From Nocardia abscessus NBRC 100374 (GTDB taxonomy: Bacteria > Actinomycetota > Actinomycetes > Mycobacteriales > Mycobacteriaceae): a DNA stretch of 64,000 nt. The stretch is taken from contig NZ_BAFP01000139.1 of the NCBI RefSeq assembly GCF_000308455.1, positions 1-64,000 of the forward strand. Direction: 5' to 3'. The notes under the pieces were generated by a model that was not told where the DNA came from, made no database searches, and saw only the letters and a list, made by a program, of their open reading frames with translations. Below, one piece after another: positions 15,374 to 23,483 of this stretch; position 1 is the first letter of the stretch, and every line of letters starts with the position of its first letter. The position numbers were made by a program, and so were the translations under genes.

Positions 15374-16027
15374 ATGCGCCGCAGCTGTTGGCTTCCGATC
15401 CTGATGTGCCTGGCCGTGCTCGGCACCAGCGGATGTTTCGGCGCGGTTGATCGCGCGGACTTCGAGCAGCAGATACGCACGCGCGGCGGCGGTCTCGTCA
15501 ACACACTGCCACGCGATGCCATCGCCGCACTCAGCAAGCGACTGGGCACCGCCGACCCGCAAGCGAACGTCATCCTCCTCACCGCACCGAACTCGACCCA
15601 GTTCCGGCTGGTCCTGAACAACCAGCCGAATCAAGTGACCCGGTTCCTCACCGAACGCGACGACCTGGCCACTCGCGAACCAACGGCCCGCCTGCGCATC
15701 CGCCACCCGGACCGCTCCCGGCAACTCGACGACTATTCGTTCACCCTCGGCGCACTCGGCTCCGCACAGCCGGTGCGGGTTTCGGCATTCGACGACCTCG
15801 ACAGCGAAATTTTCAGCCTCAGCGAGGTGACCGGCCTGGCACAGATCGAGGACATCGTCGACACCGCCCGCACCCGGAGCGGACTACCCGACGGGCAGGT
15901 GAACGCGATTGTGGTGAGCCGTTTCGGCGGCGAGATCCGGATAGTCACCAATGTGGTGTCACCACGGTCGGAGATGCTCGCCGAGTTCGACCGCACCGGC
16001 GCCTTCCTGCGAATCCAGCAGGTGTAG
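15374..16027 (+). CDS. Lipoprotein of unknown function
   Basis: A 217-residue protein. Residues 1-20 are a lipoprotein signal (RRSCWLPILMCLAVLGTSG) followed by C21, the expected acylated cysteine, so it is anchored to the outer face of the membrane. The mature part begins FGAVDRADFEQQIRTRGGGL and is a mix of strands and helices with DLDSEIFSLSEVTGLAQIED and NAIVVSRFGGEIRIVTNVVS. I recognise no family. The next gene begins 3 bp after the stop, so the two share an operon and may form a membrane complex. Confidence 0.8.
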   Translation: MRRSCWLPILMCLAVLGTSGCFGAVDRADFEQQIRTRGGGLVNTLPRDAIAALSKRLGTADPQANVILLTAPNSTQFRLVLNNQPNQVTRFLTERDDLATREPTARLRIRHPDRSRQLDDYSFTLGALGSAQPVRVSAFDDLDSEIFSLSEVTGLAQIEDIVDTARTRSGLPDGQVNAIVVSRFGGEIRIVTNVVSPRSEMLAEFDRTGAFLRIQQV

Positions 16028-16030
16028 TCG

Positions 16031-16393
16031 ATGGCCCGATTCCTGGTGACCGCAGCCTCGACCGGTGTCGCCGCCGGCCTCCTCACCATGGTTCCGTTAG
16101 CGATCTGGCCCGGCGAAGCCACATTGACCGCACCACTTTTCTGTTCGCCCGCGACGGAGCCGATGGTCGTCTCGGACACCATGCACGATTCGGAGGGCAG
16201 GTCGGTCAATTACACCCTGTACTGCGTGAGTGAACGCGGCGCGATCACCGACGAGGGCTTCGCGCTGCCGATGCTGACACTCTTCGGAGCACACGTCGTA
16301 GTGGTGACAGCGCTGGTGTTGCTGGCCGAACTCTGGACACGGTCACGACCCGACCCAACGACGCAGTCACCCGGCGCTCCTGTCGAATACTGA
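16031..16393 (+). CDS. Two-helix membrane protein downstream of the lipoprotein
   Basis: A 120-residue protein with a hydrophobic N-terminal segment (TAASTGVAAGLLTMVPLAIW) and a second one near the end (TLFGAHVVVVTALVLLAELW). The 55-residue loop between them contains two cysteines (LFCSPATEP and TLYCVSERG) that could pair outside the cell. The start lies 3 bp after the lipoprotein stop, indicating co-transcription. No family recognised. Confidence 0.72.
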   Translation: MARFLVTAASTGVAAGLLTMVPLAIWPGEATLTAPLFCSPATEPMVVSDTMHDSEGRSVNYTLYCVSERGAITDEGFALPMLTLFGAHVVVVTALVLLAELWTRSRPDPTTQSPGAPVEY

Positions 16394-16488
16394 GCCGCTG
16401 ACAAAAGTGGGATCGCGGCGTTCAGGGGCGAACCCATGAGTACCCGTCCCACAGCTCACCGTTGCGGCGTCGGTGTTAGACACTGATC

Positions 16489-16926
16489 ATGGCCATGTTT
16501 CGGGGGAGTGTGTACATCTACGGCACGATGAGCGACGCGATTCGGATCGTCGGGATCTATGCCAAGCGGATGGCGCTGCAAATCGGCGACGAGCCGACAT
16601 ATTTCGCGGTCGATGAGGATTGGTTCGACTCGTTCCGACTTGTCGCGCAATGGTTGGAATACAACGAAGAGCTGACGACCGATGATCTCCCGGAGGGACG
16701 GAAGGTGCTGGAGATCAGTTGCGTTTTCCGGCCGGCAGTGGACGGGGAGCCGAATCGGTTCGTCGAGAGGACGATCGACGCCGTGCTCGAAGAGTTCTTT
16801 CGCGACGGTGGGCGGCCTGAGTCCGGGAATCCGGAATCGATTCCGTGGGCGAGTTCATCGGGCAAGCTGGACGAGGGCGAAGTCGAGCGGTTCCGGAAGC
16901 GGTTTCCGGGTACGCAATTGAGCTGA
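16489..16926 (+). CDS. Hypothetical cytoplasmic protein
   Basis: A 145-residue acidic protein: YGTMSDAIRIVGIYAKRMAL, AVDEDWFDSFRLVAQWLEY, then ERTIDAVLEEFFRDGGRP and EGEVERFRKRFPGTQLS. No signal peptide, membrane helix or known motif. The composition and strong third-position GC are those of a real gene. The start is uncertain between ATG at 16489 and an internal ATG at 16528, since neither has a clear ribosome site. No neighbour suggests a function. Confidence 0.6.
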   Translation: MAMFRGSVYIYGTMSDAIRIVGIYAKRMALQIGDEPTYFAVDEDWFDSFRLVAQWLEYNEELTTDDLPEGRKVLEISCVFRPAVDGEPNRFVERTIDAVLEEFFRDGGRPESGNPESIPWASSSGKLDEGEVERFRKRFPGTQLS

Positions 16927-17235
16927 GGTCGCGTAGCCGAGGCTCGGTTTCGGTGGCGACGAGGCTTCCACCCGCACCGAACAATCCCACCAACGCTTCG
17001 ACCGCGATCCCATCGCGGCCCCCTCCGTCCCCGGAGAAGCGCTGAGCCAGGAGAATTCAGGATGAGGAAAGACCTATCAGCACGGGTTCAGGCATGAACA
17101 TCGGCGACGAGTAGGCCCTACGGCGGAATAGGCGGCGTCCTCCTCTCGATTCGGCTGGACAACGATCTCTGCCCGATCGGGCAACGCTGATCGACGTTCA
17201 CGGAAGCTGCCCGGAGGGGACGGAGCCCGGCTCCA
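16927..17235. other. 309-bp region without a supported gene
   Basis: Between convergent genes. It contains two tiny overlapping frames at 17062-17097 (11 codons, after a CAGGAG site) and 17094-17114, joined by ATGA, that are too short to support as genes. No strong hairpin was found. Confidence 0.4.
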
Positions 17236-17889
17236 TCAATATTCGAGTTCGGTCCAGGGGATGGTAATCGGGAACGGGAAGTCGAACTCGATTCCATCCG
17301 GGTTCTGGTGGGTCCACTCGGCGGCGAGGATGTAGTTGGCGGCGCGGAGTGGGTGGACCCCGTCCGGGAGCTGAGCATGGCCGATGTCGAGGCCGTAAGC
17401 GCGAACGGTGGCGATCGCGCTGATCTCGCGGGCCAACGTCACCTCCCAGTACCACGGGATGCCCGCGCCGGCGTAGCGCCCCTTCTTCGCTTCGATGTCA
17501 GTTTGCGTGTTGGACGGGGACAACACTTCGCCGACCAGCAGGACATCACTCCCCCGCACGTCCTGATAGGGGGAATCCAGGCAGCGGTGAACCAGGAAGT
17601 CCGGCGTCAGGAAGTTCGATTTCCCGGTGCGACCCAGGAATACGTTGGTTTCGAAGTTGACACGCCAGCAGTGTTCCGGCTCGTCCGACATCGACTTTCG
17701 TGCACAACGTTCGATCGAATTCGTCAGCCGGCGTGTGAAGACCTGGTGTTCGCCGGGCCCACGCCGTACCCAGACCACATGACCGTCCCACAACTCGATC
17801 TGCTCCGCGATCTCCTCGGGGAGCCGCTCCAGCTCCTCCCACGTCATCGACTGGGGAAGGTCCGGCCGTTCGAAGTGCGGAAGCGACAT
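17236..17889 (-). CDS. Uma2-family (DUF820) putative endonuclease
   Basis: A 217-residue protein of the PD-(D/E)XK restriction-like fold. The opening PQSMTWEELERLPEEIAEQI and IELWDGHVVWVRRGPGEHQ give the first conserved block; NFLTPDFLVHRC supplies the acidic PD, and VLLVGEVLSPSNTQTDIEAK the E-x-K core with the 'EVLSPS' signature; YAGAGIPWYWEVTL closes the core. Such genes are abundant in cyanobacteria and actinomycetes, usually in many copies, and are thought to act in DNA processing or to be transposon-derived; no substrate is established. It stands alone here. ATG at 17889 starts at MSLPHFERPDL, without a strong ribosome site. Confidence 0.83.
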   Translation of the reverse strand: MSLPHFERPDLPQSMTWEELERLPEEIAEQIELWDGHVVWVRRGPGEHQVFTRRLTNSIERCARKSMSDEPEHCWRVNFETNVFLGRTGKSNFLTPDFLVHRCLDSPYQDVRGSDVLLVGEVLSPSNTQTDIEAKKGRYAGAGIPWYWEVTLAREISAIATVRAYGLDIGHAQLPDGVHPLRAANYILAAEWTHQNPDGIEFDFPFPITIPWTELEY

Positions 17890-18017
17890 GCCGCAATGGT
17901 AGTAGCCGACACCGCCCATACGGCTGCTTGTTTCTCGGCCAGACCACGAAGAGGTACAAACCCGAGCGGTCCGGGCGAACAGCTCCCCTCCGAGGCGAAC
18001 GCAAGGGTCAGAGCGGG

Positions 18018-18989
18018 TCAGTTCAACCCCGCGTACGAGTGCAACCCGCTGATCACCATGTTGATGATGAACAAGTTGAACAGCATGGCGACGAAGGCGG
18101 CGATGTTGATCCAGGCGGCCTTGGTGTCGCGCCAGCCGGAGGTGGCGCGGGCGTGCAGGTAGGCGGCGTAGAGGACCCAGGCGATGAAGGAGCAGGTTTC
18201 CTTCGGGTCCCAGCCCCAGAAGCGGCCCCAGGCGGCCTCGGCCCAGATGGCGCCGAGGATGACGCCGGCGCCGAACAGCGGGAAACCGATGATGGTGGTC
18301 TTGTAGGCCAACCGGTCCAGGGTGCGGGCGTCGGGCAGGCGGCGGGCGATGGCGCCGAGGACGTTGTCGGACTCCTGGCCGTCGGGCTGGCGCAGGCGGT
18401 ACAGGAAGAGCATGCTCGCCACGCCCGCGAACAGGAACACGCCGCTGCCGATAGCGACGATGGTGACGTGCAGCGGCAGCCAGAACGACCGCAACGCGGG
18501 CACCACGGGCGCGGCGTCCGCGTAGAGCACGGTGCCGGCGAGGAACAGCAGGAGCAGCACCGGCACCAGCACGAACGCCCAGATACCCCGGTAGCGCTGA
18601 TCGCGCAGGAACACCACCCCCACCAGCACGGCGGCGGCCGTGGCCATGGTGACGAACTCGTACATGTTGCCCAGCGGGAAGCGGTCGGTCGCGAAGCCGC
18701 GCAACACGATCGCGCCCACGTGCAGCGCGATGGCGACGATCAGCACCGAGAACGCCATGTTGCCCAGCCGCTCCGACAGCGGCCGCCGCGCGGGCTCGAC
18801 GATGCGTCCCGGCCCCTGCGGTGTCGATCCGCCGCCGACCGTCACCAGCTCGCGCTCGGCGACCTGGCGGCTGCGCGCCGTCGCGTACTGCCAGATCAGC
18901 AGCACCAGCACCAGCGCGTACACCACGATCGCCGTTTTGAACGCGAAATCGCTGTACCTGGCGATGGTCTCGTCGATCGGCATGGTCAC
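18018..18989 (-). CDS. ccsB: Cytochrome c maturation protein CcsB (haem-handling subunit)
   Basis: A 323-residue integral membrane protein. The tryptophan-rich WWD motif WGRFWGWDPKE at about 251-261 presents haem on the outer face, flanked by several helices (for example TTIIGFPLFGAGVILGAIWA). With the ResB protein it makes the system II cytochrome c synthase that transports haem and attaches it to CXXCH apocytochromes. It is the last gene of the leftward operon resA-(small ORF)-ccdA-resB-ccsB and overlaps resB by four bases. The order equals M. tuberculosis Rv0526-Rv0529, which supports the call. Confidence 0.95.
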   Translation of the reverse strand: MTMPIDETIARYSDFAFKTAIVVYALVLVLLIWQYATARSRQVAERELVTVGGGSTPQGPGRIVEPARRPLSERLGNMAFSVLIVAIALHVGAIVLRGFATDRFPLGNMYEFVTMATAAAVLVGVVFLRDQRYRGIWAFVLVPVLLLLFLAGTVLYADAAPVVPALRSFWLPLHVTIVAIGSGVFLFAGVASMLFLYRLRQPDGQESDNVLGAIARRLPDARTLDRLAYKTTIIGFPLFGAGVILGAIWAEAAWGRFWGWDPKETCSFIAWVLYAAYLHARATSGWRDTKAAWINIAAFVAMLFNLFIINMVISGLHSYAGLN

Positions 18990-20680
18990 TCTCCCGTGGT
19001 CTCGGCGCCCCGCGCCGCGGTGGTCTCGGCGCCCCGCGCCCCGGTGGTCTCGGCGCCGGTGTCGAGCAGGCGGGCGCGCAGCCGGTCGAACTCGCCGCCC
19101 CAGCCCGCCTGGTCGGTCCTGGCGAGCCCACCCATCTCTACTACAGTGCGTCGTTGGTCAACGGTACCGGCTGCGTCCTCGGCCGGGTACACCCGCACCC
19201 AGATCCGGCGGCGCTTGACCAGCAGCGAGACCAGCAGGCCCGCCATCATCAGCAACGCGCTCACCAGCACCCACTGCTGGGCAGGGTCGTGCGAGACCTG
19301 GAGATTCACGAACTCTTGCGCGCCGTCGAAGGTGACCTTGGTGCCGTTCGGCAGTGTGGTCGACTCGCCCGGACGCAGATTGACCCTGGCCTCCTTGGCC
19401 AGGCGCCCCTGTTTGACCTGTTCCGGGTCGAGGGCGAACAACGACTGCGGCTTCCCGGTATCCAAGCCGGTGTCACCGCGATAGATGTCGACCGCGACGG
19501 CCGGATCGTTCATCGCGGGAAACGCCGAGGTCAGCAGAGATCCGTGGAACAACGCGGTGGGCGCGAACAGCCCCTCGATCGCGATCTGGTTCTTGCGGCG
19601 CTCCTCGTCGGTGGCGTACATGCCGCCGGGCGGGTCGATCCGCAGCACGCCACTGGACAGGAACGTCGACGCGTCGTCGGGACGCCACTGGATGGACTCG
19701 GTGCGGGTCTGGCCGTTCGGGAAGGTGACCGTGAAGGTCGGTGCGTAGCCGTGGCCTTGCAGGTAGAGCCGGTCGCCCGCGACGCGCAGCGGGTGGTTGA
19801 CCTGTACCCGGGTGTCGCGCCAGGTGTTGTTGCGCAGGTCGTCGCCCGCCTGGTAGGCGAGGTTCGCGGTGAACATCTCGGCTTGCCCGTTGGGCAGGTA
19901 ATCGGCCTGGAAATCCTTGACTCGTACGCAGATCGGCGTCATGCCGGTGCCGTCGTTGACGTTGCCCGCCTTGAACGAGTCGAACACCGCGGGTGACGTG
20001 GTGCAGAAGCCGGGTCCGTTGTTCGCCAGCACGATGACGCTGCCCTCGTAGCCGAACAGCTTGCCCGCCGCGATGGCGACCAGCAGTCCGACCAGTGCGA
20101 GGTGGAACACCAGGTTACCGAGTTCGCGGGTGTAGCCCTTCTCCGCCGACAGCGCCACTTCACCCTCGCGGGAGCCGGGACGGACCTCGGTGCGCCAGCC
20201 ACGCAGCTGCGCGCGAGCGTGATCGATCACGGCCCCGGGCGGCTGCTCGACGCGGCCCGAGTAGTGGTGCGGCAGCCTGGTCAGATTGCGCGGCGCCCGC
20301 ACCGGCGGCGTGCGCAGGGCGCGGTAATGGTCGACCGTGCGCGGCAGGATGCAACCGACCAGGGAGATGAACAGCAGCACGTAGACAGCCGTGAACCAGA
20401 AACTGGAGAACACGTCGAACAGTTCGAAGCGGTCCATCCACGGGCCGAGCGTGGGCCGGTCGGCGATGTACTGCTCGACCTTCTGCTCGTTGAGGTTCCG
20501 CTGCGGCAACAGCGCGCCGGGAATCGCGGCCAGGGCGAGCAGGAACAGCAGCACCAAAGCGGTGCGCATGCTGGTGAGCCCGCGCCATGTGTTGCGCAGG
20601 AACGCCCAGGCCCGTCGGGCAAGTGATGGGCGCGGGGGCCGGGCGGGCGTGTCGATCGTCGGCTGGTCGGTCACGGTCAT
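18986..20680 (-). CDS. resB: Cytochrome c biogenesis protein ResB/Ccs1
   Basis: A 564-residue membrane protein of the ResB family: three N-terminal helices (SMRTALVLLFLLALAAIPGA, SSFWFTAVYVLLFISLVGCI, LGNLVFHLALVGLLVAIAAG), a large extracytoplasmic domain, and a final helix (QQWVLVSALLMMAGLLVSLL). The LPQRNLNEQKV region and HYRALRTPPVRAPRNL are typical of actinobacterial members. It works with CcsB in haem delivery and ligation. The far C-terminus carries a short tandem repeat, GAETTGAR-GAETTAAR-GAETTGE, encoded by 24-bp DNA units, unlikely to matter for function. ATG at 20680 overlaps the ccdA stop (ATGA). Confidence 0.94.
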   Translation of the reverse strand: MTVTDQPTIDTPARPPRPSLARRAWAFLRNTWRGLTSMRTALVLLFLLALAAIPGALLPQRNLNEQKVEQYIADRPTLGPWMDRFELFDVFSSFWFTAVYVLLFISLVGCILPRTVDHYRALRTPPVRAPRNLTRLPHHYSGRVEQPPGAVIDHARAQLRGWRTEVRPGSREGEVALSAEKGYTRELGNLVFHLALVGLLVAIAAGKLFGYEGSVIVLANNGPGFCTTSPAVFDSFKAGNVNDGTGMTPICVRVKDFQADYLPNGQAEMFTANLAYQAGDDLRNNTWRDTRVQVNHPLRVAGDRLYLQGHGYAPTFTVTFPNGQTRTESIQWRPDDASTFLSSGVLRIDPPGGMYATDEERRKNQIAIEGLFAPTALFHGSLLTSAFPAMNDPAVAVDIYRGDTGLDTGKPQSLFALDPEQVKQGRLAKEARVNLRPGESTTLPNGTKVTFDGAQEFVNLQVSHDPAQQWVLVSALLMMAGLLVSLLVKRRRIWVRVYPAEDAAGTVDQRRTVVEMGGLARTDQAGWGGEFDRLRARLLDTGAETTGARGAETTAARGAETTGE

Positions 20681-21522
20681 ATCGGCAAGGTCACCTCGGA
20701 GACGAACGCATCGCGCACCCAGGCGACGAACTGGTCCCATGCCCCGGTGACCAGCGCGGCGCCGACCGCGACGAGCAACATGCCCCCGATGATCTGGATG
20801 GTGCGGGAATTGCGGCGCAGCCAGCCGACCCCACGCAGCGCGCTCGCCGACCCGAACGCGAGCACGACGAACGGCAGACCGAGACCGAGGCAGTAGGCGA
20901 CGATCAGGGCGACCCCGCGCACGGCCGTCGTCCCATCGGTGCCGGCGGCCACCGCCATGACGCCCGACAGGGTCGGGCCGAGACAGGGTGTCCAGCCCAG
21001 CGCGAACACCCCGCCCAGCAGCGGCGCGCCCACGAGGCTGGTGAGCCTGCGCGGCTCCATCCGGGTGTCGCGCTGCAAGGCGGGCACCAGGCCGATGAAG
21101 ACCAATCCCATCAGGATCGTCACCACGCCGCCGATGCGTTGCAGCAGTTCCCGATTCACGTTGAGGGTCTGGATGACGCCGAACACCGTCGCGGTGGCGA
21201 GCACGAAGACCACGGTGAAACCGGCGACGAACAGCCCGGCCGCACCCGCGACCCGCATCCGTCCGGTGCGCAGCGATGGGGCGGCAACGGTCACCGCACC
21301 CGCCCGCGCGGAGCCGGGTGCGGTGGCCTCGGCGACGGTGACGGGCGGCGCCTCGGCGCCGACCAATCCGGCCAGGTAGGATAGGTATCCGGGCACGAGC
21401 GGCACCACACACGGCGAGGCGAACGACACCAGCCCCGCGAGCAGGCACGCGCCGAGCGCCAGCAGCAGCGGCCCGGAGGCCGCCGTCTGCTGGAACGAAT
21501 CACCGACTCCGGCGAGCACCAT
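20677..21522 (-). CDS. ccdA: Thiol-disulfide transmembrane protein CcdA
   Basis: A 281-residue membrane protein of the DsbD/CcdA family with six or more helices. The paired redox cysteines are visible: VSFASPCVVPLVPGYLSYL in the first helix and LGWTPCLGPTLSGVMAV in the fourth. It carries electrons from cytoplasmic thioredoxin to extracytoplasmic ResA, which keeps apocytochrome c cysteines reduced. I chose ATG at 21522; a GTG directly before it would add one residue. It overlaps resB by four bases and follows a small uncharacterised ORF. Confidence 0.94.
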   Translation of the reverse strand: MVLAGVGDSFQQTAASGPLLLALGACLLAGLVSFASPCVVPLVPGYLSYLAGLVGAEAPPVTVAEATAPGSARAGAVTVAAPSLRTGRMRVAGAAGLFVAGFTVVFVLATATVFGVIQTLNVNRELLQRIGGVVTILMGLVFIGLVPALQRDTRMEPRRLTSLVGAPLLGGVFALGWTPCLGPTLSGVMAVAAGTDGTTAVRGVALIVAYCLGLGLPFVVLAFGSASALRGVGWLRRNSRTIQIIGGMLLVAVGAALVTGAWDQFVAWVRDAFVSEVTLPI

Positions 21523-21562
21523 CACAGGTCCTCACCGGTACCCGGCGCGGTGTGCTCGGAGG

Positions 21563-21814
21563 TCACACCGATTCCTCCCGCGTGTCCTCCGACGATCGGG
21601 CGGCGCGACGCAACGAGACCTTCCGCTCGGTCGCGGCGGGTTCCTCGGCCCCGTCGAACACGGCGAAGTCCAGCAGGGAGTCGGCGGCGACGCTGCGCGG
21701 CACGGTGGCGATACCCGCCCACCGGTCGTCGACGGCCCATCCGCCGCCGATACGTCGGGCGCCCTGCCGTGGCCGACAGGCGCGCAGGTGGCGGGTACGG
21801 CGGTCGCGATTCAC
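21563..21814 (-). CDS. Possible small ORF between resA and ccdA
   Basis: An 83-residue frame whose GTG overlaps the resA stop codon (GTGA), the same coupling used elsewhere in this operon. It reads VNRDRRTRHLRACRPRQGAR, then GGGWAVDDRWAGIATVPRSV, LLDFAVFDGAEEPAATERKV. The arginine-rich start is unusual, but the middle has normal composition. M. tuberculosis has no gene at this place. It could equally be a spacer that happens to be open; a homologue search in other Nocardia genomes would tell. Confidence 0.4.
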   Translation of the reverse strand: MNRDRRTRHLRACRPRQGARRIGGGWAVDDRWAGIATVPRSVAADSLLDFAVFDGAEEPAATERKVSLRRAARSSEDTREESV

Positions 21815-22452
21815 TGTGATTCCTCCGCGGCGATGCTTTCGATTACCGGTTGTAGATCCTCGGCGAGCAGGGACCGCAGGAAGACCGCGGCGACCCGGTG
21901 TTGCCGGTCGAGGACGAGCGTGGTGGGGATGACACTGGTCGGGAAGTTCCCGCCGAGCGCCAAGAGCGTGCGCATCGACGGGTCGTAGATGGACGGGTAG
22001 CCGACCTTGTTGTCGACCACGAAGTCTTGGGCCTTGTCCTGTTGCGGATCGCGGACGTTGATCCCGAGGAAGGCGACACCCTTGTCCTTGGTCGCCTCGT
22101 AGACCTTCTCCAGGGCGGGCGCCTCCGCGCGGCACGGACCGCACCACTGGCCCCACAGGTTGAGGACGACGACCTTGCCCGGGTAGTCCGCGACCGAAAT
22201 CGTCTTACCGGCCGTCATCAGGTCCGGACCGGCCAGTTCGCCGATGGTGCCGCGCGCGGCGGGCGGATCGTAGCGGATATCGGTCTTGCCGCCGGGCGAG
22301 ACGAATTCGAAGGTGCCGCCCGAGGCCACCGCGTCCGAACCGGTCGAACAACCCGCGAGCGCGGCGACGAGCGCCACGCACGCGAGCAGCACCGGCAGCA
22401 CCCGCCCGGTGCGCTTCGAGGGCGGGTCACAGAACGCGGTGGAGCGGATCAT
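21811..22452 (-). CDS. resA: Thioredoxin-like lipoprotein ResA/TlpA, apocytochrome c reduction
   Basis: A 213-residue exported thiol-disulfide reductase. A lipoprotein signal ends at C35 (VALVAALAGC), so it is tethered outside the membrane. The thioredoxin-fold core has VVVLNLWGQWCGPCRAEAPA with the active-site C104-G-P-C107, and a cis-proline region near FPTSVIPTTLVLD. It takes electrons from CcdA and reduces the haem-binding cysteines of apocytochromes. The start ATG overlaps the upstream phosphatase stop (ATGA). Confidence 0.94.
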   Translation of the reverse strand: MIRSTAFCDPPSKRTGRVLPVLLACVALVAALAGCSTGSDAVASGGTFEFVSPGGKTDIRYDPPAARGTIGELAGPDLMTAGKTISVADYPGKVVVLNLWGQWCGPCRAEAPALEKVYEATKDKGVAFLGINVRDPQQDKAQDFVVDNKVGYPSIYDPSMRTLLALGGNFPTSVIPTTLVLDRQHRVAAVFLRSLLAEDLQPVIESIAAEESQ

Positions 22453-23483
22453 GCGCCGTGTACCGAGGGGTCCGAGCCGCCGGCGGGCTCGGAGTAGACG
22501 ATGTCGACGAGGGTGTCGCCCTGGTAGACCAGCGAGGTCAGCGACGCGAGCGAGCACTGCCGCTGGCGCGGGTCGTGCCAGAGGCGCTGCCCCTGGAGGA
22601 ACCGCCGCAGCGTCCACACCGGCAGCTGATGCGACACCAGCACCGCCTCGCGCCCGGCCGCTTCGACGCGGGCTTTGTTCACCGCCGCCAGCATGCGATG
22701 CGCGATCTGCAGATAGGGCTCGCCCCAGGACGGGGTGAAGGGGTCGCGCAGCTTCCACCAGTGCCGTGGCTTGCGCAGCGCGCCGTCGCCGACGGAGACG
22801 CGCAGGCCCTCGAAGGTGTTGCCCGCCTCGATGAGGTTCTCGTCGGTGCGCACGAGCACGTCGTGCTGGGCGGCGATCGGCTCGGCGGTCTCCTGGGCGC
22901 GCTGCAGCGGGGAGGCGATGACCAGCGCGATGTCGTGATCGGCCAGGGTCCGCGCCACCGCGGCGGCCTGCGCCCGCCCGGCCACCGAGAGGCTGAAGCC
23001 GGGCAGGCGGCCGTAGAGGATTCCGTTCGGGTTGTGCACCTCGCCGTGCCGCAGCACGTGCACGATGGTCTCGACCGGTGCGGTGCCGCCGTCGTGCACA
23101 CGCTCGGTGGTGTGGGTCCGGCCGTCGGCGCGTTCGACCGGCTCGGTCCCGTTGGCCTCGTTACCGGCCGAAGCGGTCTTGTCTCCCTTATCCCCCTTGC
23201 GTGCCGCGACGACCTGCGCGTCCGACGACGCGGCGGCCGCGGCGAACTGCGCGCCCGCGTCGACCAGGCTCGATTCCGCGGGCTCGGCGGTCGCGGTCTG
23301 AGCCCCGGCGCCCGCGGCGGCGAATTGCTCGCCCGCGTCGATCACGGTGGCTTCCGCGCCGGGATCGACGGCCGGCGCGGCGGCCACGGCGGTCGCGCCG
23401 TTCGTCACGGGCGCATCCGGCTCGGCGGACGGCTTGGCTAGCTCGCGCCGGGCGGCATCGGGCTGATCGAGGTCGGAGGTCAC
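22449..23483 (-). CDS. Histidine phosphatase (phosphoglycerate-mutase-like) with long disordered N-terminus
   Basis: A 344-residue protein. The C-terminal 200 residues are a histidine phosphatase: IVHVLRHGEVHNPNGILYGR with the catalytic RHG, then VIASPLQRAQETAEPIA and VLVSHQLPVWTLRRFL with the second histidine. The N-terminal 150 residues are low-complexity, Ala- and Glu-rich, with a repeated DAGxQFAAA phrase, and are probably disordered. The mycobacterial counterpart beside resA (Rv0525) is described only as a phosphoglycerate-mutase-family protein; the substrate is unknown. GTG at 23483 overlaps the hemL stop (GTGA). Confidence 0.88.
   Translation of the reverse strand: MTSDLDQPDAARRELAKPSAEPDAPVTNGATAVAAAPAVDPGAEATVIDAGEQFAAAGAGAQTATAEPAESSLVDAGAQFAAAAASSDAQVVAARKGDKGDKTASAGNEANGTEPVERADGRTHTTERVHDGGTAPVETIVHVLRHGEVHNPNGILYGRLPGFSLSVAGRAQAAAVARTLADHDIALVIASPLQRAQETAEPIAAQHDVLVRTDENLIEAGNTFEGLRVSVGDGALRKPRHWWKLRDPFTPSWGEPYLQIAHRMLAAVNKARVEAAGREAVLVSHQLPVWTLRRFLQGQRLWHDPRQRQCSLASLTSLVYQGDTLVDIVYSEPAGGSDPSVHGA

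Noticed and set aside
17062..17114. Two tiny overlapping frames (11 and 6 codons) after CAGGAG
   Set aside because: Too short to support; the overlap can arise by chance.
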